Assembly: GCA_009839505.1 (NCBI GenBank)
Contig: VXPO01000100.1
Location: forward strand, 1 to 57,171
Length of the DNA: 57,171 nt
Origin: Gammaproteobacteria bacterium
GTDB taxonomy: Bacteria; Pseudomonadota; Gammaproteobacteria; Pseudomonadales; Azotimanducaceae
Reading direction: 5' to 3'
The position numbers and the translations under genes were made by a program. Positions 42,561 through 51,348 of this stretch are shown in pieces (position 1 is the stretch's first letter; each line of letters opens with the position of its first letter). The notes beneath the pieces were generated by a model. The model did no database searches, had not been told where the DNA came from, and was given only the letters and a program-made list of their open reading frames with translations.

Positions 42561-42863
42561 CTACGCCGACAAGCGGCTGTCGCCCGCCAGCGGCGGCAAG
42601 CGTCCGATCTCAGCTCCGTGCTCCCGTTCGGCAACCCGCAACTCGTAGAGCTTCTGCAGGTTGAGCCAGAACTCGCCCGACGTTCCGAAGAACCGTCCCA
42701 GACGCAGTGCGGTGTCTCCCGTAACGGCACGCTGGCCGTTTAGGATCTGCGTGACGCGGTTCACCGGCACTTCGATCCGCCGCGCCAGCTCCGCCGCGCT
42801 CATGCCGAGCGCCTCAAGGTCATCCCGGAGCGTCTCTCCCGGATGTATCGGTTCGCGCGTCAT
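42561..42863 (-). CDS. higA: HigA-type antitoxin (XRE helix-turn-helix)
   Basis: 100 residues. The opening HPGETLRDDLEALGMSAAELARRIEVPVNRVTQILNGQ is the HigA/VapI hallmark, followed by TALRLGRFFGTSGEFWLNLQ. It neutralises the toxin and represses the pair. ATG 42863 has GGAGG nine bases upstream. It follows the toxin gene by 16 bp, the reversed order typical of higBA. Confidence 0.92.
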   Translation of the reverse strand: MTREPIHPGETLRDDLEALGMSAAELARRIEVPVNRVTQILNGQRAVTGDTALRLGRFFGTSGEFWLNLQKLYELRVAEREHGAEIGRLPPLAGDSRLSA

Positions 42864-42879
42864 GTCCTGTCCTCCTCCA

Positions 42880-43161
42880 TCAGTGGTAGTCGACGATCTG
42901 CACCTTCGTCGGGCCGGGGCTTCCGTCCCGCCACTCGAAGCAGATTCGCCACTGGTCGTTGATGCGTATGCTCCATTGCCCTCTGCGATCGCCCTTCAAC
43001 CTTTCCAGGCGGTTACCCGGCCGCCCCAGATCGCGCAGCCCGGTCGCCGCATCCAACTGGTCCAGCTTGCGCGACGCAGTCCGTGCGAAGCCGGAGAAAG
43101 CGGCAACCCTTCGTCCTTTGTAGAAGTCCTCCGTTCTCTTGTCCGCGAAGCCGGCGATCAA
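42880..43161 (-). CDS. higB: HigB-type toxin (RelE/ParE fold)
   Basis: 93 residues; presumed ribosome-dependent mRNA endonuclease. Diagnostic features are the N-terminal FADKRTEDFYKGRR, LRDLGRPGNRLERLKGDRRGQWSIRINDQWRICFEW and the terminal VDYH. The start is TTG 43161, which gives the family's normal beginning. The pair is the first cargo after the tmRNA integration site. Confidence 0.9.
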   Translation of the reverse strand: MIAGFADKRTEDFYKGRRVAAFSGFARTASRKLDQLDAATGLRDLGRPGNRLERLKGDRRGQWSIRINDQWRICFEWRDGSPGPTKVQIVDYH

Positions 43162-43265
43162 CGTCTATGCGATTCGTTCGGTAGTCGCATTCGAGCGTAG
43201 ACCTCGGTATGCGTTACGTCAAGCGTAAATTACCCATGATGGCAACGTAGACGTGGAGTGCTCCC

Positions 43266-43315
43266 GTAATCCGCTTACCTCGACGAGTCGGTGCCCGCGA
43301 CTCGAGTGCAAAAGC
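43266..43315 (+). pseudogene. internal ssrA fragment
   Basis: Matches the functional tmRNA from the tag stop codon onward (about 41931-41986), including CTTACCTCGACGAGTCGGTG, with a 6-nt deletion and a few substitutions. It is in the same orientation as ssrA. Probably the front piece of a second tmRNA 3' half, whose remainder is at 44871. Confidence 0.85.
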
Positions 43316-43362
43316 GGACGCTCCGCTGGTCATGCTTCTAGTGCCCCGCTAGATTTGGTGCC

Positions 43363-44199
43363 ATGGACGAACCCGGACGCCCTAGTGCTACAGGATTCCT
43401 CGCTGTCGACGGCGGCAATATTTACTACGAGGTCGAAGGGGCGGGAGAAGCGCTGGTGCTCATCCACGGGTGGCTCGGAAACCTGCGCATGTGGGATTTC
43501 CAGGCGCAGGCGCTCGCCGGCAGCTACCGCGTCGTGCGCTGTGACATGCGCGGGTTCGGCCGCAGCACGACCGAGCACGTCGAGTTCGCCTATTGGGCGG
43601 ATGTCGCCGCCCTCCTCGACCACCTTGGAGTCGATCGGGCTCACGTTGTCGGCCAATCGTTCGGAGGCACGATCGCGTTGGATCTCGCGTTGGCTCGGCC
43701 GGCTCGTGTAGCCTCGCTCACGAGCGTCGCCGGTGGCGTCAGCGGCTACGTCCCTGGCCTCCAACCCGAAGAAGACAACGTACCCTGGAGTGACCTGGAC
43801 CGGCTCTGGGACGAGAAGAAGTGGAGTGAGCTGGCCGAGCTCGAGACGCGGATCTGGGTCGACGGTTGGGGCCAGCCGAACACGCGCGTGTCCCGGACAC
43901 TCCGAGACAGCATCAAAAAGGATGTGCTTTCAACGTACCAGGCGGAGAATGAGGAGGGTTTGCCACAGCCACTCGAGCCTAGGGCGGCGGATCGTCTTGG
44001 GGAGCTGACCGTACCGGTCCTCGTCATGATTGGAACCTTGGATGAGGCACGAAGTCGCGCCACGGCGGCTCATCTGGTCGCTTCCGTATCCGGTAGCCGG
44101 TGCGTCGAGGTCGCCGGCGTGGCCCACATGATCCAGCTCGAAGCGCCTGAGCGTGTGAGCGAAGAGCTGCGCGACTTCATTCACGATCATCCGCTCTGA
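43363..44199 (+). CDS. alpha/beta hydrolase
   Basis: 278 residues, cytoplasmic. The fold is clear: oxyanion motif LIHGWLG, CDMRGFGRS, nucleophile elbow VGQSFGG (Ser near residue 109), acid in MIGTLDEARS, and histidine in GVAHMIQLEAPERVSEEL. Substrate unknown. A TAGATT seven bases before the ATG could be a -10 for a very short leader. It lies between the two ssrA fragments. Confidence 0.87.
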   Translation: MDEPGRPSATGFLAVDGGNIYYEVEGAGEALVLIHGWLGNLRMWDFQAQALAGSYRVVRCDMRGFGRSTTEHVEFAYWADVAALLDHLGVDRAHVVGQSFGGTIALDLALARPARVASLTSVAGGVSGYVPGLQPEEDNVPWSDLDRLWDEKKWSELAELETRIWVDGWGQPNTRVSRTLRDSIKKDVLSTYQAENEEGLPQPLEPRAADRLGELTVPVLVMIGTLDEARSRATAAHLVASVSGSRCVEVAGVAHMIQLEAPERVSEELRDFIHDHPL

Positions 44200-44352
44200 C
44201 CCTTGCGACCCTGTGCCGCCGCCCATAGCCCGCGCTAAGTGAAGGGCAGTACAGCAGCGTGCGCCAACATCGCCGCAGGGCGGACGCGATCACGGCGATT
44301 CGACCGGTGGGTTAGACTCGCAAAGTTCGGATCTCAACCGAGTACCTGCCGA

Positions 44353-44808
44353 ATGCTTCCAATCCGCATAGCAACGCGACAAGACCTACGCGCCATCGCA
44401 ACGCTTGAGGAGAATTGGGAGAGAGAAGGGTCCATCATCGGTTTTGAAGCCGGTGGAATCGAAAACTTCGCCAGCTACGTTGACTCGCCCGACAAGTCGA
44501 TCTGGGTCGCAGAATCACAAGACGCAATCGTCGGATACGTTTCGGCTACCGTCCACCAGACGAGCAAGTTGGCGGTTGTTCCCCATGAAGGGCCCTACGT
44601 GGAGATCGATGACCTGTACGTATCGCCAGAACACCGCTCACGATCAATCGGGTCGAGGCTAGTGGAATCCGCACTCGACTTGGCACGAGAGCGAGGTATT
44701 CACTACGCCACATTGTTTACGTCGTCGTCCAAGGTGGCCGACATCATGCGGTTCTACGAGAACCAAGGATTCGAGCCTTGGGGAACCCAGTTCTTTAGGC
44801 GCGTCTAA
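44353..44808 (+). CDS. GNAT family N-acetyltransferase
   Basis: 151 residues starting at ATG 44353. The acetyl-CoA site region is VEIDDLYVSPEHRSRSIGSRLVESALDLARERG, then ATLFTSSSKVADIMRFYENQGFE. Target unknown. An 81-bp stretch of its 5' part has a diverged second copy at 51064. Confidence 0.88.
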   Translation: MLPIRIATRQDLRAIATLEENWEREGSIIGFEAGGIENFASYVDSPDKSIWVAESQDAIVGYVSATVHQTSKLAVVPHEGPYVEIDDLYVSPEHRSRSIGSRLVESALDLARERGIHYATLFTSSSKVADIMRFYENQGFEPWGTQFFRRV

Positions 44809-44870
44809 ACCGCCGTTCCGTTGCGGCATCCCAGCTCAGAGTGCGTACTCGGATGTCCGATCGAATCGAT

Positions 44871-45028
44871 ACGAGGACCGCCTCGGAAGCAGCCATGAAA
44901 CTTGAACGAGGCTCCCCAAACGCACCCTGTCCGGGTCGCAAACGGTTTAAAGCAATAGACGGCCTAAGCATGTAGAACCGGCGACAGAACACCGTCGGAC
45001 GCGGGTTCGATTCCCGCCGCCTCCACCA
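44871..45028 (+). pseudogene. second copy of the ssrA 3' end (candidate att site)
   Basis: 158 bp corresponding to tmRNA 42015-42176, ending in the same CGCCTCCACCA. It differs by several substitutions and small deletions, so it is an old rather than a fresh direct repeat. It closes the island begun at 42177. The rest of 44809-45120 has no other feature. Confidence 0.92.
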
Positions 45029-45120
45029 CAAATTGTCATTAAACAATGCGTGCTCATGTCGCCGCTCCGTGGCGACCCATATCAAATCTCGCTCGACCGA
45101 TGGGCGTAAGATATGCCTGT

Positions 45121-46971
45121 ATGAGCATGCTGCGTAGAAGCGTAACCGCCTGGAAAAACCGCGCGCCGCAAGCAACCCTCCCGTTGCTGTTCACTCTGTT
45201 GATCTACTCTTTGGCGCCCACGGTCGCCGATACGCAGCCGCTCGAGTTCCGTTACGGCGTTTCGCAGATACCCGGCTACGAACTGAAATATCCCGTCGAC
45301 TTCCCGCACTTCAACTATCTCAATGTGGACGCACCGAAGGGCGGTACGCTCGTGCTGCCCTGGCTCAGGCCCTTGAATACCGTGTCGCCGATGTACCGGC
45401 CGGCGGGATTCCTCCGGTCCTACGATCACCTGATCGAGCGCGCAGGTGACGAACCCTCGGGCTACTACGGCAGTCTCGCCGAGTCCATCGCCCTAAGCGC
45501 CGACCGCCGGCGAATCGTCTTCCGATTGCGCCCGGAGGCTCGCTGGCACGACGGCCAGCCAATTACCGCGGCTGATGTCAAATTCTCTTTCGACACGTTT
45601 CGTGGCGCCGACATCCTGGGGCACGGGTGGGCAGGGGCGCTCACCTGGGTTACTGACGTCAACATCCTGGATCCTCTGACTGTCGAGATTCGTGCCGACT
45701 CTGACGCTGCCAAACAACTCTTCCTTCTCAGCTACATACCCATTGTGCCCGCGCATTACTGGCTTGAACGGGATGTGAGCGAACCGACAATGGAGCCGCC
45801 GCTGCAGAGCGGCCCCTACCGATTGACAAGTGTGTCTCAGAATCGCTACGTCATATACGAGCGCGTGCCGGATTACTGGGGTAGGGATCTTCCGGTGAAT
45901 CGTGGCAAATTCAACTTCGATACCATTCGCTACGAACGTTACCTGGACGCGACGGTGGCCCGCGAAGCCCTGCGCGCAGGAGTGCTTGACGTGTGGACCG
46001 AGACCGACTCGCGGCACTGGCTGGCATCTTACGACGTTCCCGCCCGCGGGGCCGGCTGGCTAGTGCTGGGCCGACTCCGGTCACGCGATCAGAGCGGTGC
46101 CCGGTATCGTCTGGCAATGAATACGGGGCGCCAACCATTCGACGATCTTCGCGTACGCGAGGCACTGTTCCATGCATTGGACTTCGAGTGGCAAATCCGG
46201 GTGTTGCACGGGGGCGAACTGACCCGGGCCAACAGCTTCTTTGCCGGCTCCATGTTCGCTTCTTCGGGATTGCCGGATGAAACGGAAACAGCGCTGCTCG
46301 AACCACATCGTGCGGGGTTGCCCGGCAAGGTGTTCACCCACCCCTTTTCCTTTCCCAGTACGAATGGCGTGGGCGTCGATCGTGACGGTTTGTTGAGGGC
46401 GCGGGCACTCCTTGCGAAAGCCGGTTATCGGGTCGTAGACGGCATACTGGTCGACCCTGTAGGCGAACCCTTTGTGATCGAGTTTCTGTCCTCTTCGCGG
46501 GCAGACGAGCGTATTCTCCTGCCCTATATGAGCTCGCTGTCGATACTCGGTATCCAGGCAGATATCCGCATGGTCGATCGCACCAGTTACCAGAGTCGGA
46601 TGCGCGACGCTGACTACGACGCTACTCTCGTCGGAAGCGGAATGCAGGTACCGCCCTCCTGGGAGTTACGGCCCTTTTTTCATTCCTCATCGACCCGCCT
46701 CAATGCGTCCAGTCTCAACGACCCGGCGGTCGATGCCCTGGTCGAGGCAGCGCTCAGTGCAACACATCTCGATGAGTTTGTTGGCGCATGCCGGGCGCTT
46801 GATCGCGTTCTGCTATGGAACTATTACCAGTTCCCGCTGGATGCCAGGGGGGACACCCGCATTGTTTATTGGGACAGGTTCGGCCGGCCCGACCTGCCGG
46901 AGGAGATGTATATAGCGCCGTTCCCGGACGGCTGGTGGTTCGACGAGGAAAAGGCAGCGCGAATAAGATGA
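45121..46971 (+). CDS. YejA-like family 5 extracellular solute-binding protein
   Basis: 616 residues from ATG 45121, with a signal segment (LPLLFTLLIYSLAPTVAD). The family opening FRYGVSQIPGYELKYPVDFPHFNYLNVDAPKGGTL and the RPEARWHDGQPITAADVKFSFDTF block match oligopeptide/microcin C binding proteins of the YejA type. No permease or ATPase genes follow, so the binding protein is an orphan here. A longer frame upstream overlaps the ssrA copy and is unlikely. Confidence 0.88.
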   Translation: MSMLRRSVTAWKNRAPQATLPLLFTLLIYSLAPTVADTQPLEFRYGVSQIPGYELKYPVDFPHFNYLNVDAPKGGTLVLPWLRPLNTVSPMYRPAGFLRSYDHLIERAGDEPSGYYGSLAESIALSADRRRIVFRLRPEARWHDGQPITAADVKFSFDTFRGADILGHGWAGALTWVTDVNILDPLTVEIRADSDAAKQLFLLSYIPIVPAHYWLERDVSEPTMEPPLQSGPYRLTSVSQNRYVIYERVPDYWGRDLPVNRGKFNFDTIRYERYLDATVAREALRAGVLDVWTETDSRHWLASYDVPARGAGWLVLGRLRSRDQSGARYRLAMNTGRQPFDDLRVREALFHALDFEWQIRVLHGGELTRANSFFAGSMFASSGLPDETETALLEPHRAGLPGKVFTHPFSFPSTNGVGVDRDGLLRARALLAKAGYRVVDGILVDPVGEPFVIEFLSSSRADERILLPYMSSLSILGIQADIRMVDRTSYQSRMRDADYDATLVGSGMQVPPSWELRPFFHSSSTRLNASSLNDPAVDALVEAALSATHLDEFVGACRALDRVLLWNYYQFPLDARGDTRIVYWDRFGRPDLPEEMYIAPFPDGWWFDEEKAARIR

Positions 46972-46983
46972 CTGGCTCTTCGA

Positions 46984-47180
46984 TTAGACCGATTGCAGAC
47001 CTGCATGGTTGGCCGCATGGTCCAGTACGCTGCTGAACTCCGACGGCAGTTCGCCCATGCCGTTCAGATCATCACCAGGACAAGAGTCCTTGCCGGCACC
47101 ACGCAACACCACAACCCGAACCGACGCATCGCCCGCACCCTGCTCCAGGGCAGCATGGAGCAATTCAGCGACTGTGATAT
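46984..47180 (-). pseudogene. enoyl-CoA hydratase/isomerase fragment
   Basis: The minus strand encodes SVRVVVLRGAGKDSCPGDDLNGMGELPSEF, which is the crotonase oxyanion-hole region, then stops. Neither the N-terminal strand nor the C-terminal two-thirds is present. It lies in the 382-bp gap 46972-47353 before the TonB receptor. Confidence 0.5.
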
Positions 47181-47263
47181 AGTCTCTAGCTACCGCAGTT
47201 TGGCTTCTAGGGGGAGTCAACTGGTGGACTGACTGTGCATGGCACATGGGTCGTCGCCCACTA

Positions 47264-47272
47264 CCCCCCCCC
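47264..47272 (+). repeat. C9 homopolymer upstream of a TonB receptor
   Basis: Nine consecutive C residues 82 bp before the receptor ATG. Tracts of this kind in promoter regions can slip during replication; whether this one does is unknown. Confidence 0.6.
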
Positions 47273-47353
47273 ACCCAGACAAGCTACGGCGTAAACGGAG
47301 GAACTCCGGATTGCGTCGGCCCTCCGTCCATGCCATCGGATAGGGGGAAAACC

Positions 47354-50164
47354 ATGTCCATTAAGCTACTAAACCGTGTTGCCACGGCACTGGCCGCGAC
47401 CGTATTCGCCACTTCCGGCGGGGCGGCCATCGCGGCCGAGGCAGCAGAAGCCGCAGATGATGAAGTAATCGAAGAAATTGTTGTCACCGGTATCCGCGGC
47501 AGCTTGCGCCGGGCGATCGACATGAAGCGCAACGCGGACAGCATCATCGATACCTTGGTCGCCGAGGACATCGGCAAGTTTCCGGACCAGAACCTGGCCG
47601 AGTCGATGCAACGCATAACCGGCGTTGCCATCGACCGGATGCGCGGCGAGGGCTCGATGGTCTCGATCCGGGGCTTAGGTCCGGAGTTTACGCGCGTGCT
47701 GATCAACGGCCGCACGGCGCTGTCGGGCGGTAGCGAATCGTGCGCCGGATCCTGCCCAGACGCCCAACGCACCCAGACTCGGGTATTCCGCTTCGAGTCC
47801 ATGCAGGCCGAGCTCGTACAGGCGGTCGAAGTGCATAAGTCGGCAAAGGCGAATCTGCTCGAGGCCGGTTTGGGTGGCACCATCAACATCCGTACCCGGC
47901 GGCCGTTCGACAACGGCGGGGAACGGATTCTCGCGGCCAACGCGATCGGCACCGACGACGGGCTGGCCGACGACAACGGCTTTAATTTCGCGGCGGTCTA
48001 CAGCGACACGTGGAACGACGAACTCGGCTTTCTCGTCAGCGTCGCGGGCGACGAACGCACATTGCGCGAGGACTGGTTCCGCATCGGGGGCTATCAGCCG
48101 AGGGTGTTCAACAACGCCGTCGATTTGAACGGCGCTCCGTTGCCGAGGTGCACGTTGATCGAAGGCATAAACACGGCGTGCGCGTACGCGCCCAGTGGCC
48201 TCGCCCAGGGTACGCTCATCGAGGACAACCAACGGCTCAACCTGAGTGCCGCGCTGCAGTGGCGCCCGAACGAGCAATGGGACATCACCGTCGACGTTAG
48301 CCACTCGGATCTGGATCGCGACTACGAAGACTACCACTCGATGTGGATGTACTTTATTGGGGTCGCCAACGCCGCCTCGATCGTGCAGACGGACCAGAAC
48401 AACATGGTGACGTATCTCCGCACGGAGAACTCGCAGGTGTGGAGCTTCTCGCGGCCCCGGACGGATACGGTCGAAAACCAGACGTTCGCCGTAAACGCTC
48501 AGTTCACGCCATCGGAAAAGTGGACCTTCTCGTTCGATGTGGCTCACTCCATTGGGGACAGGGAGCAGGTTAGACCTGACACTTACTACTTCCAAACGGG
48601 CGTGCCCGGTGTCTACGATGCCCGTGACAGGTACCTGCCTTCAATCACCCTCGAAACCGACCTCCTAGACCCGGCGCTCTACCATTACGCCATTTTCGCG
48701 GACGCATTGAACATATCGGGAGACAATGAGACCGCGTACCGCTTCGACGCCACGTATCACTTCGACGATGGTCTGGCGATCAATGCCGGTATCAGCTTCC
48801 GCGACCGAGAGCGTGACTGGCGCCGCTGTTGTGAGTGGGTGGTCGGTCCCCGCGCCCGCCACTTTGGCCCTATCGGCAGCGAGGGCCTGGGCATGGTCGA
48901 TATCGAATACACTGTCTTACCGGTCGACGACCTCCTCTCCGGCATTAGCGGCATCGAGTCGCCCAGAAGCTTCTTGATGCCGATTGCCGACTCGGTCAGG
49001 GATACATATCTCATCGGCCGTGCGGACGAGCTTCCGCCTTCGGTCGCGGCAAGGGCGTCACGCTCGCACGATGAGGACTTCGACTTCTGGGAGGAAACCC
49101 TGTCCGTCTACTTCATGCTCGATATGGCCGGCAGCATCGGGGACATACCTTGGTCCGGCAACATCGGCGTCCGCTGGATCTCGATCGACCGCGCCTCGAG
49201 CGGCAACGTGCAGCCAGTTACCCGGATCTTCTTGAATGACACCGTGGGTATATGGGAGTTCGAGCTCGGGCCCTCCGAGTTTCAGGAGCACGGCAACCAG
49301 TTCGCCGAGCTCTTGCCGTCGCTGAATCTGAAGTTCGATATAACCGACGACCTTGTCGGTCGTTTCTCCTGGGGCAAAACGATGACGCAGCCTTCATTCA
49401 CGCAGCTGAATCCCGGCGGCGAGAAGGACAATAATCCGATGGTTGTCGAAGAGGGCGACCCGAAGCTCAAACCGTACATCGCCGAGCAGATAGACATCGG
49501 GCTCGAGTGGTACCCGATGGACGATGCGATCTTCGCCGTGCATGCCTTCGGCAAGGAAGTGGATGGGTTCATCATCAATGTTTCGGAGCTGAGGGACTGG
49601 GTCGACCCGGCCACCGGTGGGACGGTGTGTTGTGAGAACGGCTCGAACGTTACGGTGTTGTTCCAGGGACCGGCTAACAGCGACGATGTGTTCATCGGGG
49701 GATTCGAGGTCGCAGCACAGTACCTCTTCACGAACCTGCCCGCGCCGTTCGACGGTTTGGGCGTACAGTACAACCACACCTGGGTCACCACCGACGCTGA
49801 CTTAAGCAACACGCTGAGGACCGCCACGTTCACCGTGCCGGGCCTGTCCGAGAACACCACCAACATGGTGCTCTTCTACGAGAAGGACAGGATCAGCACG
49901 CGGCTCGCATGGAACAAACGCGAAGGCTTCCTGACGGATGTGCCAGCCCTCCACCCGGAGTACACGAACGATTACTGGCAACTCGATGCCGGGTTCAGCT
50001 TCGACATTACCGACAACATCACGTTTCTCTTTGAGGGAATCAACCTCACGGACGAGAACGTCGACTACTACAACATCATCGGCCAAACCTCGTCGAAAAG
50101 GCACCTCTCCCGCATCAGCAACAGCGGACGACGCCTGCAGGCGGGTGTTCGCGCTCGGTTCTAG
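47354..50164 (+). CDS. TonB-dependent outer-membrane receptor (Xanthomonas/Caulobacter type)
   Basis: 936 residues from ATG 47354, preceded by GGGGAAAA. A signal peptide ends near AIAAE; the TonB box is EEIVVTG; the plug carries GKFPDQNLAESMQRITGVAIDRMRGEG and VSIRGLGPEFTRVLINGR; the barrel ends in the terminal Phe of GVRARF. The GSLRRAIDMKRNADSI opening is typical of the large receptors in polymer-scavenging alpha- and gammaproteobacteria. Ligand unknown. The longer frame to 47246 has no support. Confidence 0.93.
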   Translation: MSIKLLNRVATALAATVFATSGGAAIAAEAAEAADDEVIEEIVVTGIRGSLRRAIDMKRNADSIIDTLVAEDIGKFPDQNLAESMQRITGVAIDRMRGEGSMVSIRGLGPEFTRVLINGRTALSGGSESCAGSCPDAQRTQTRVFRFESMQAELVQAVEVHKSAKANLLEAGLGGTINIRTRRPFDNGGERILAANAIGTDDGLADDNGFNFAAVYSDTWNDELGFLVSVAGDERTLREDWFRIGGYQPRVFNNAVDLNGAPLPRCTLIEGINTACAYAPSGLAQGTLIEDNQRLNLSAALQWRPNEQWDITVDVSHSDLDRDYEDYHSMWMYFIGVANAASIVQTDQNNMVTYLRTENSQVWSFSRPRTDTVENQTFAVNAQFTPSEKWTFSFDVAHSIGDREQVRPDTYYFQTGVPGVYDARDRYLPSITLETDLLDPALYHYAIFADALNISGDNETAYRFDATYHFDDGLAINAGISFRDRERDWRRCCEWVVGPRARHFGPIGSEGLGMVDIEYTVLPVDDLLSGISGIESPRSFLMPIADSVRDTYLIGRADELPPSVAARASRSHDEDFDFWEETLSVYFMLDMAGSIGDIPWSGNIGVRWISIDRASSGNVQPVTRIFLNDTVGIWEFELGPSEFQEHGNQFAELLPSLNLKFDITDDLVGRFSWGKTMTQPSFTQLNPGGEKDNNPMVVEEGDPKLKPYIAEQIDIGLEWYPMDDAIFAVHAFGKEVDGFIINVSELRDWVDPATGGTVCCENGSNVTVLFQGPANSDDVFIGGFEVAAQYLFTNLPAPFDGLGVQYNHTWVTTDADLSNTLRTATFTVPGLSENTTNMVLFYEKDRISTRLAWNKREGFLTDVPALHPEYTNDYWQLDAGFSFDITDNITFLFEGINLTDENVDYYNIIGQTSSKRHLSRISNSGRRLQAGVRARF

Positions 50165-50207
50165 GGCCGGCTTGGGTTCCGTCGTTCAGGCGGAACGAAC
50201 AATCTAT

Positions 50208-50231
50208 CCGGGGCGGCCTAGGTCGCCCCGG
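50208..50231. repeat. hairpin after the TonB receptor gene
   Basis: CCGGGGCG and CGCCCCGG with an 8-nt loop, 44 bp after the stop codon. No T-run. It resembles but does not match the dispersed palindrome family. Confidence 0.45.
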
Positions 50232-50342
50232 ATCTCGTTGTGGTTCACCGTGGAGCGCCTTGCGAATCATCATCTCGGGCTTCGTATTCCGGCCCCGGAT
50301 ACCGCGCATCATCCGGCTGCGCGTTTCCTTCCTCGCGTTATC

Positions 50343-50360
50343 GATATGTTATAACGTACC
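50343..50360. promoter_or_regulatory. putative Zur box, copy 1
   Basis: GATATGTTATAACGTACC, centred on the perfect palindrome GTTATAAC, 35 bp before the DUF1826 start codon. The same 18 bp occurs at 52114. The TGTTATAA core agrees with gammaproteobacterial Zur operators, and both downstream units have zinc-linked products. Confidence 0.6.
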
Positions 50361-50395
50361 AATCGTGTGGGAGTAGCAGAAGAGGCAGACGTCTG

Positions 50396-51004
50396 ATGCG
50401 ACAGGTAATCGGTGATCAGCTGGGCGACTTTGCAGCGATCTACGATGAGGATGTGGAAGTCGTCAGCGTGACACGCCCACAAGCGAGGACCTGTGAGGCC
50501 TTGGCAGAGCGTTTGGTCCGTTCGCGTCAGGTTCCGCAATTGCGATGGGTTCAGTCTGCGGATGATCCCGTAGCCCCGGCGAGTGAGCTGCCATCCACAA
50601 TCGACGCCGACGTACGTTCGGCGCTGCTCGATCAAATCGCTGAGGCCAGCGAGATGTTGGGCGAGTTAATGGACTGTGAACGGGTCGGTGTTCGACTCGA
50701 GACACTGAGCGCTCCTATGTGCCCGCGATTTCATGCGGATCACGTGCCTTGCCGAATGTTGATCACGCTCAGCGGAGTGGGCACAGAGTGGATTCCCAAC
50801 AGCGATGTCGATTGGGCTGTTTTCGCCGATCGCGGAACCACTGCACCTCCCATCCAAGCGAACCGGCAGATCCAGCGATTCACCACAGGCCACTGGTCGT
50901 TGCTGAAAGGCGGCGCGTGGAACGATGGCTTCGACGGTGTCGTTCACCGATCTCCCCATGGAGTTGGCGAACGATTGCTTCTATCGCTTGATCCGGTTTA
51001 CTGA
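50396..51004 (+). CDS. DUF1826 domain protein, likely zinc-starvation gene
   Basis: 202 residues from ATG 50396, with AGAGG about ten bases upstream. Recognisable DUF1826 segments are CPRFHADHVPCRMLITLSGVGTEWIPNSDVDW and TGHWSLLKGGAWNDGFDGVVHRSP. From memory, this family occurs in zinc-responsive neighbourhoods with COG0523 chaperones; its chemistry is unknown. The conserved His and Cys in RFHADHVPC could bind metal. It is directly preceded by a Zur-like box. Confidence 0.75.
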   Translation: MRQVIGDQLGDFAAIYDEDVEVVSVTRPQARTCEALAERLVRSRQVPQLRWVQSADDPVAPASELPSTIDADVRSALLDQIAEASEMLGELMDCERVGVRLETLSAPMCPRFHADHVPCRMLITLSGVGTEWIPNSDVDWAVFADRGTTAPPIQANRQIQRFTTGHWSLLKGGAWNDGFDGVVHRSPHGVGERLLLSLDPVY

Positions 51005-51063
51005 ACCGCGGACGTCGACCAGGGACGCCCTGACGGCCCGGCCGACGGCCGATCAGGTCCAAC

Positions 51064-51144
51064 CGACAAGACGTACGGGCTATCGCTACGCTTAAGGAAA
51101 ATCGCGAAACGGAAGGGTCCATCATCGGTTTCGAAGCCGGTGGG
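51064..51144 (+). pseudogene. fragment of a GNAT gene, paralogous to 44353-44808
   Basis: 81 bp about 84% identical to 44377-44457 of the GNAT gene (for example both have AAGGGTCCATCATCGGTTT), on the same strand, with similarity stopping abruptly on both sides. It occupies part of the 344-bp gap 51005-51348; the rest of that gap shows no gene. Confidence 0.75.
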
Positions 51145-51348
51145 GTCATGGCCAGTACAGACGATTGACACGGCACGCCCGACGCACCTAGAGTTGACCG
51201 CGAGCGAGCTATCACGCCAAACCTCTCTTGGTCTCCCCCAGCGAGACCAGCTCTGTGGAGGCAAAGGGGGCACCGTCCTCGAAGCATCATCGACTAACCT
51301 GCCTTGAGTGTGGCAGCTGGGGTGCTTGACTTGAGGTTGGAAACGCCG

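Noticed and set aside
42332-42730. A 132-codon minus-strand gene next to higA
   Set aside because: Most of it overlaps the well-supported antitoxin in another frame; only its last part hints at an unrelated remnant.
44871-45028. A second tmRNA or tRNA gene
   Set aside because: It lacks the 5' acceptor strand and tag frame; only the 3' part is present, so it cannot fold as tmRNA.
50208-50231. Intrinsic terminator after the TonB receptor
   Set aside because: The hairpin is strong, but no T-run follows on either strand.
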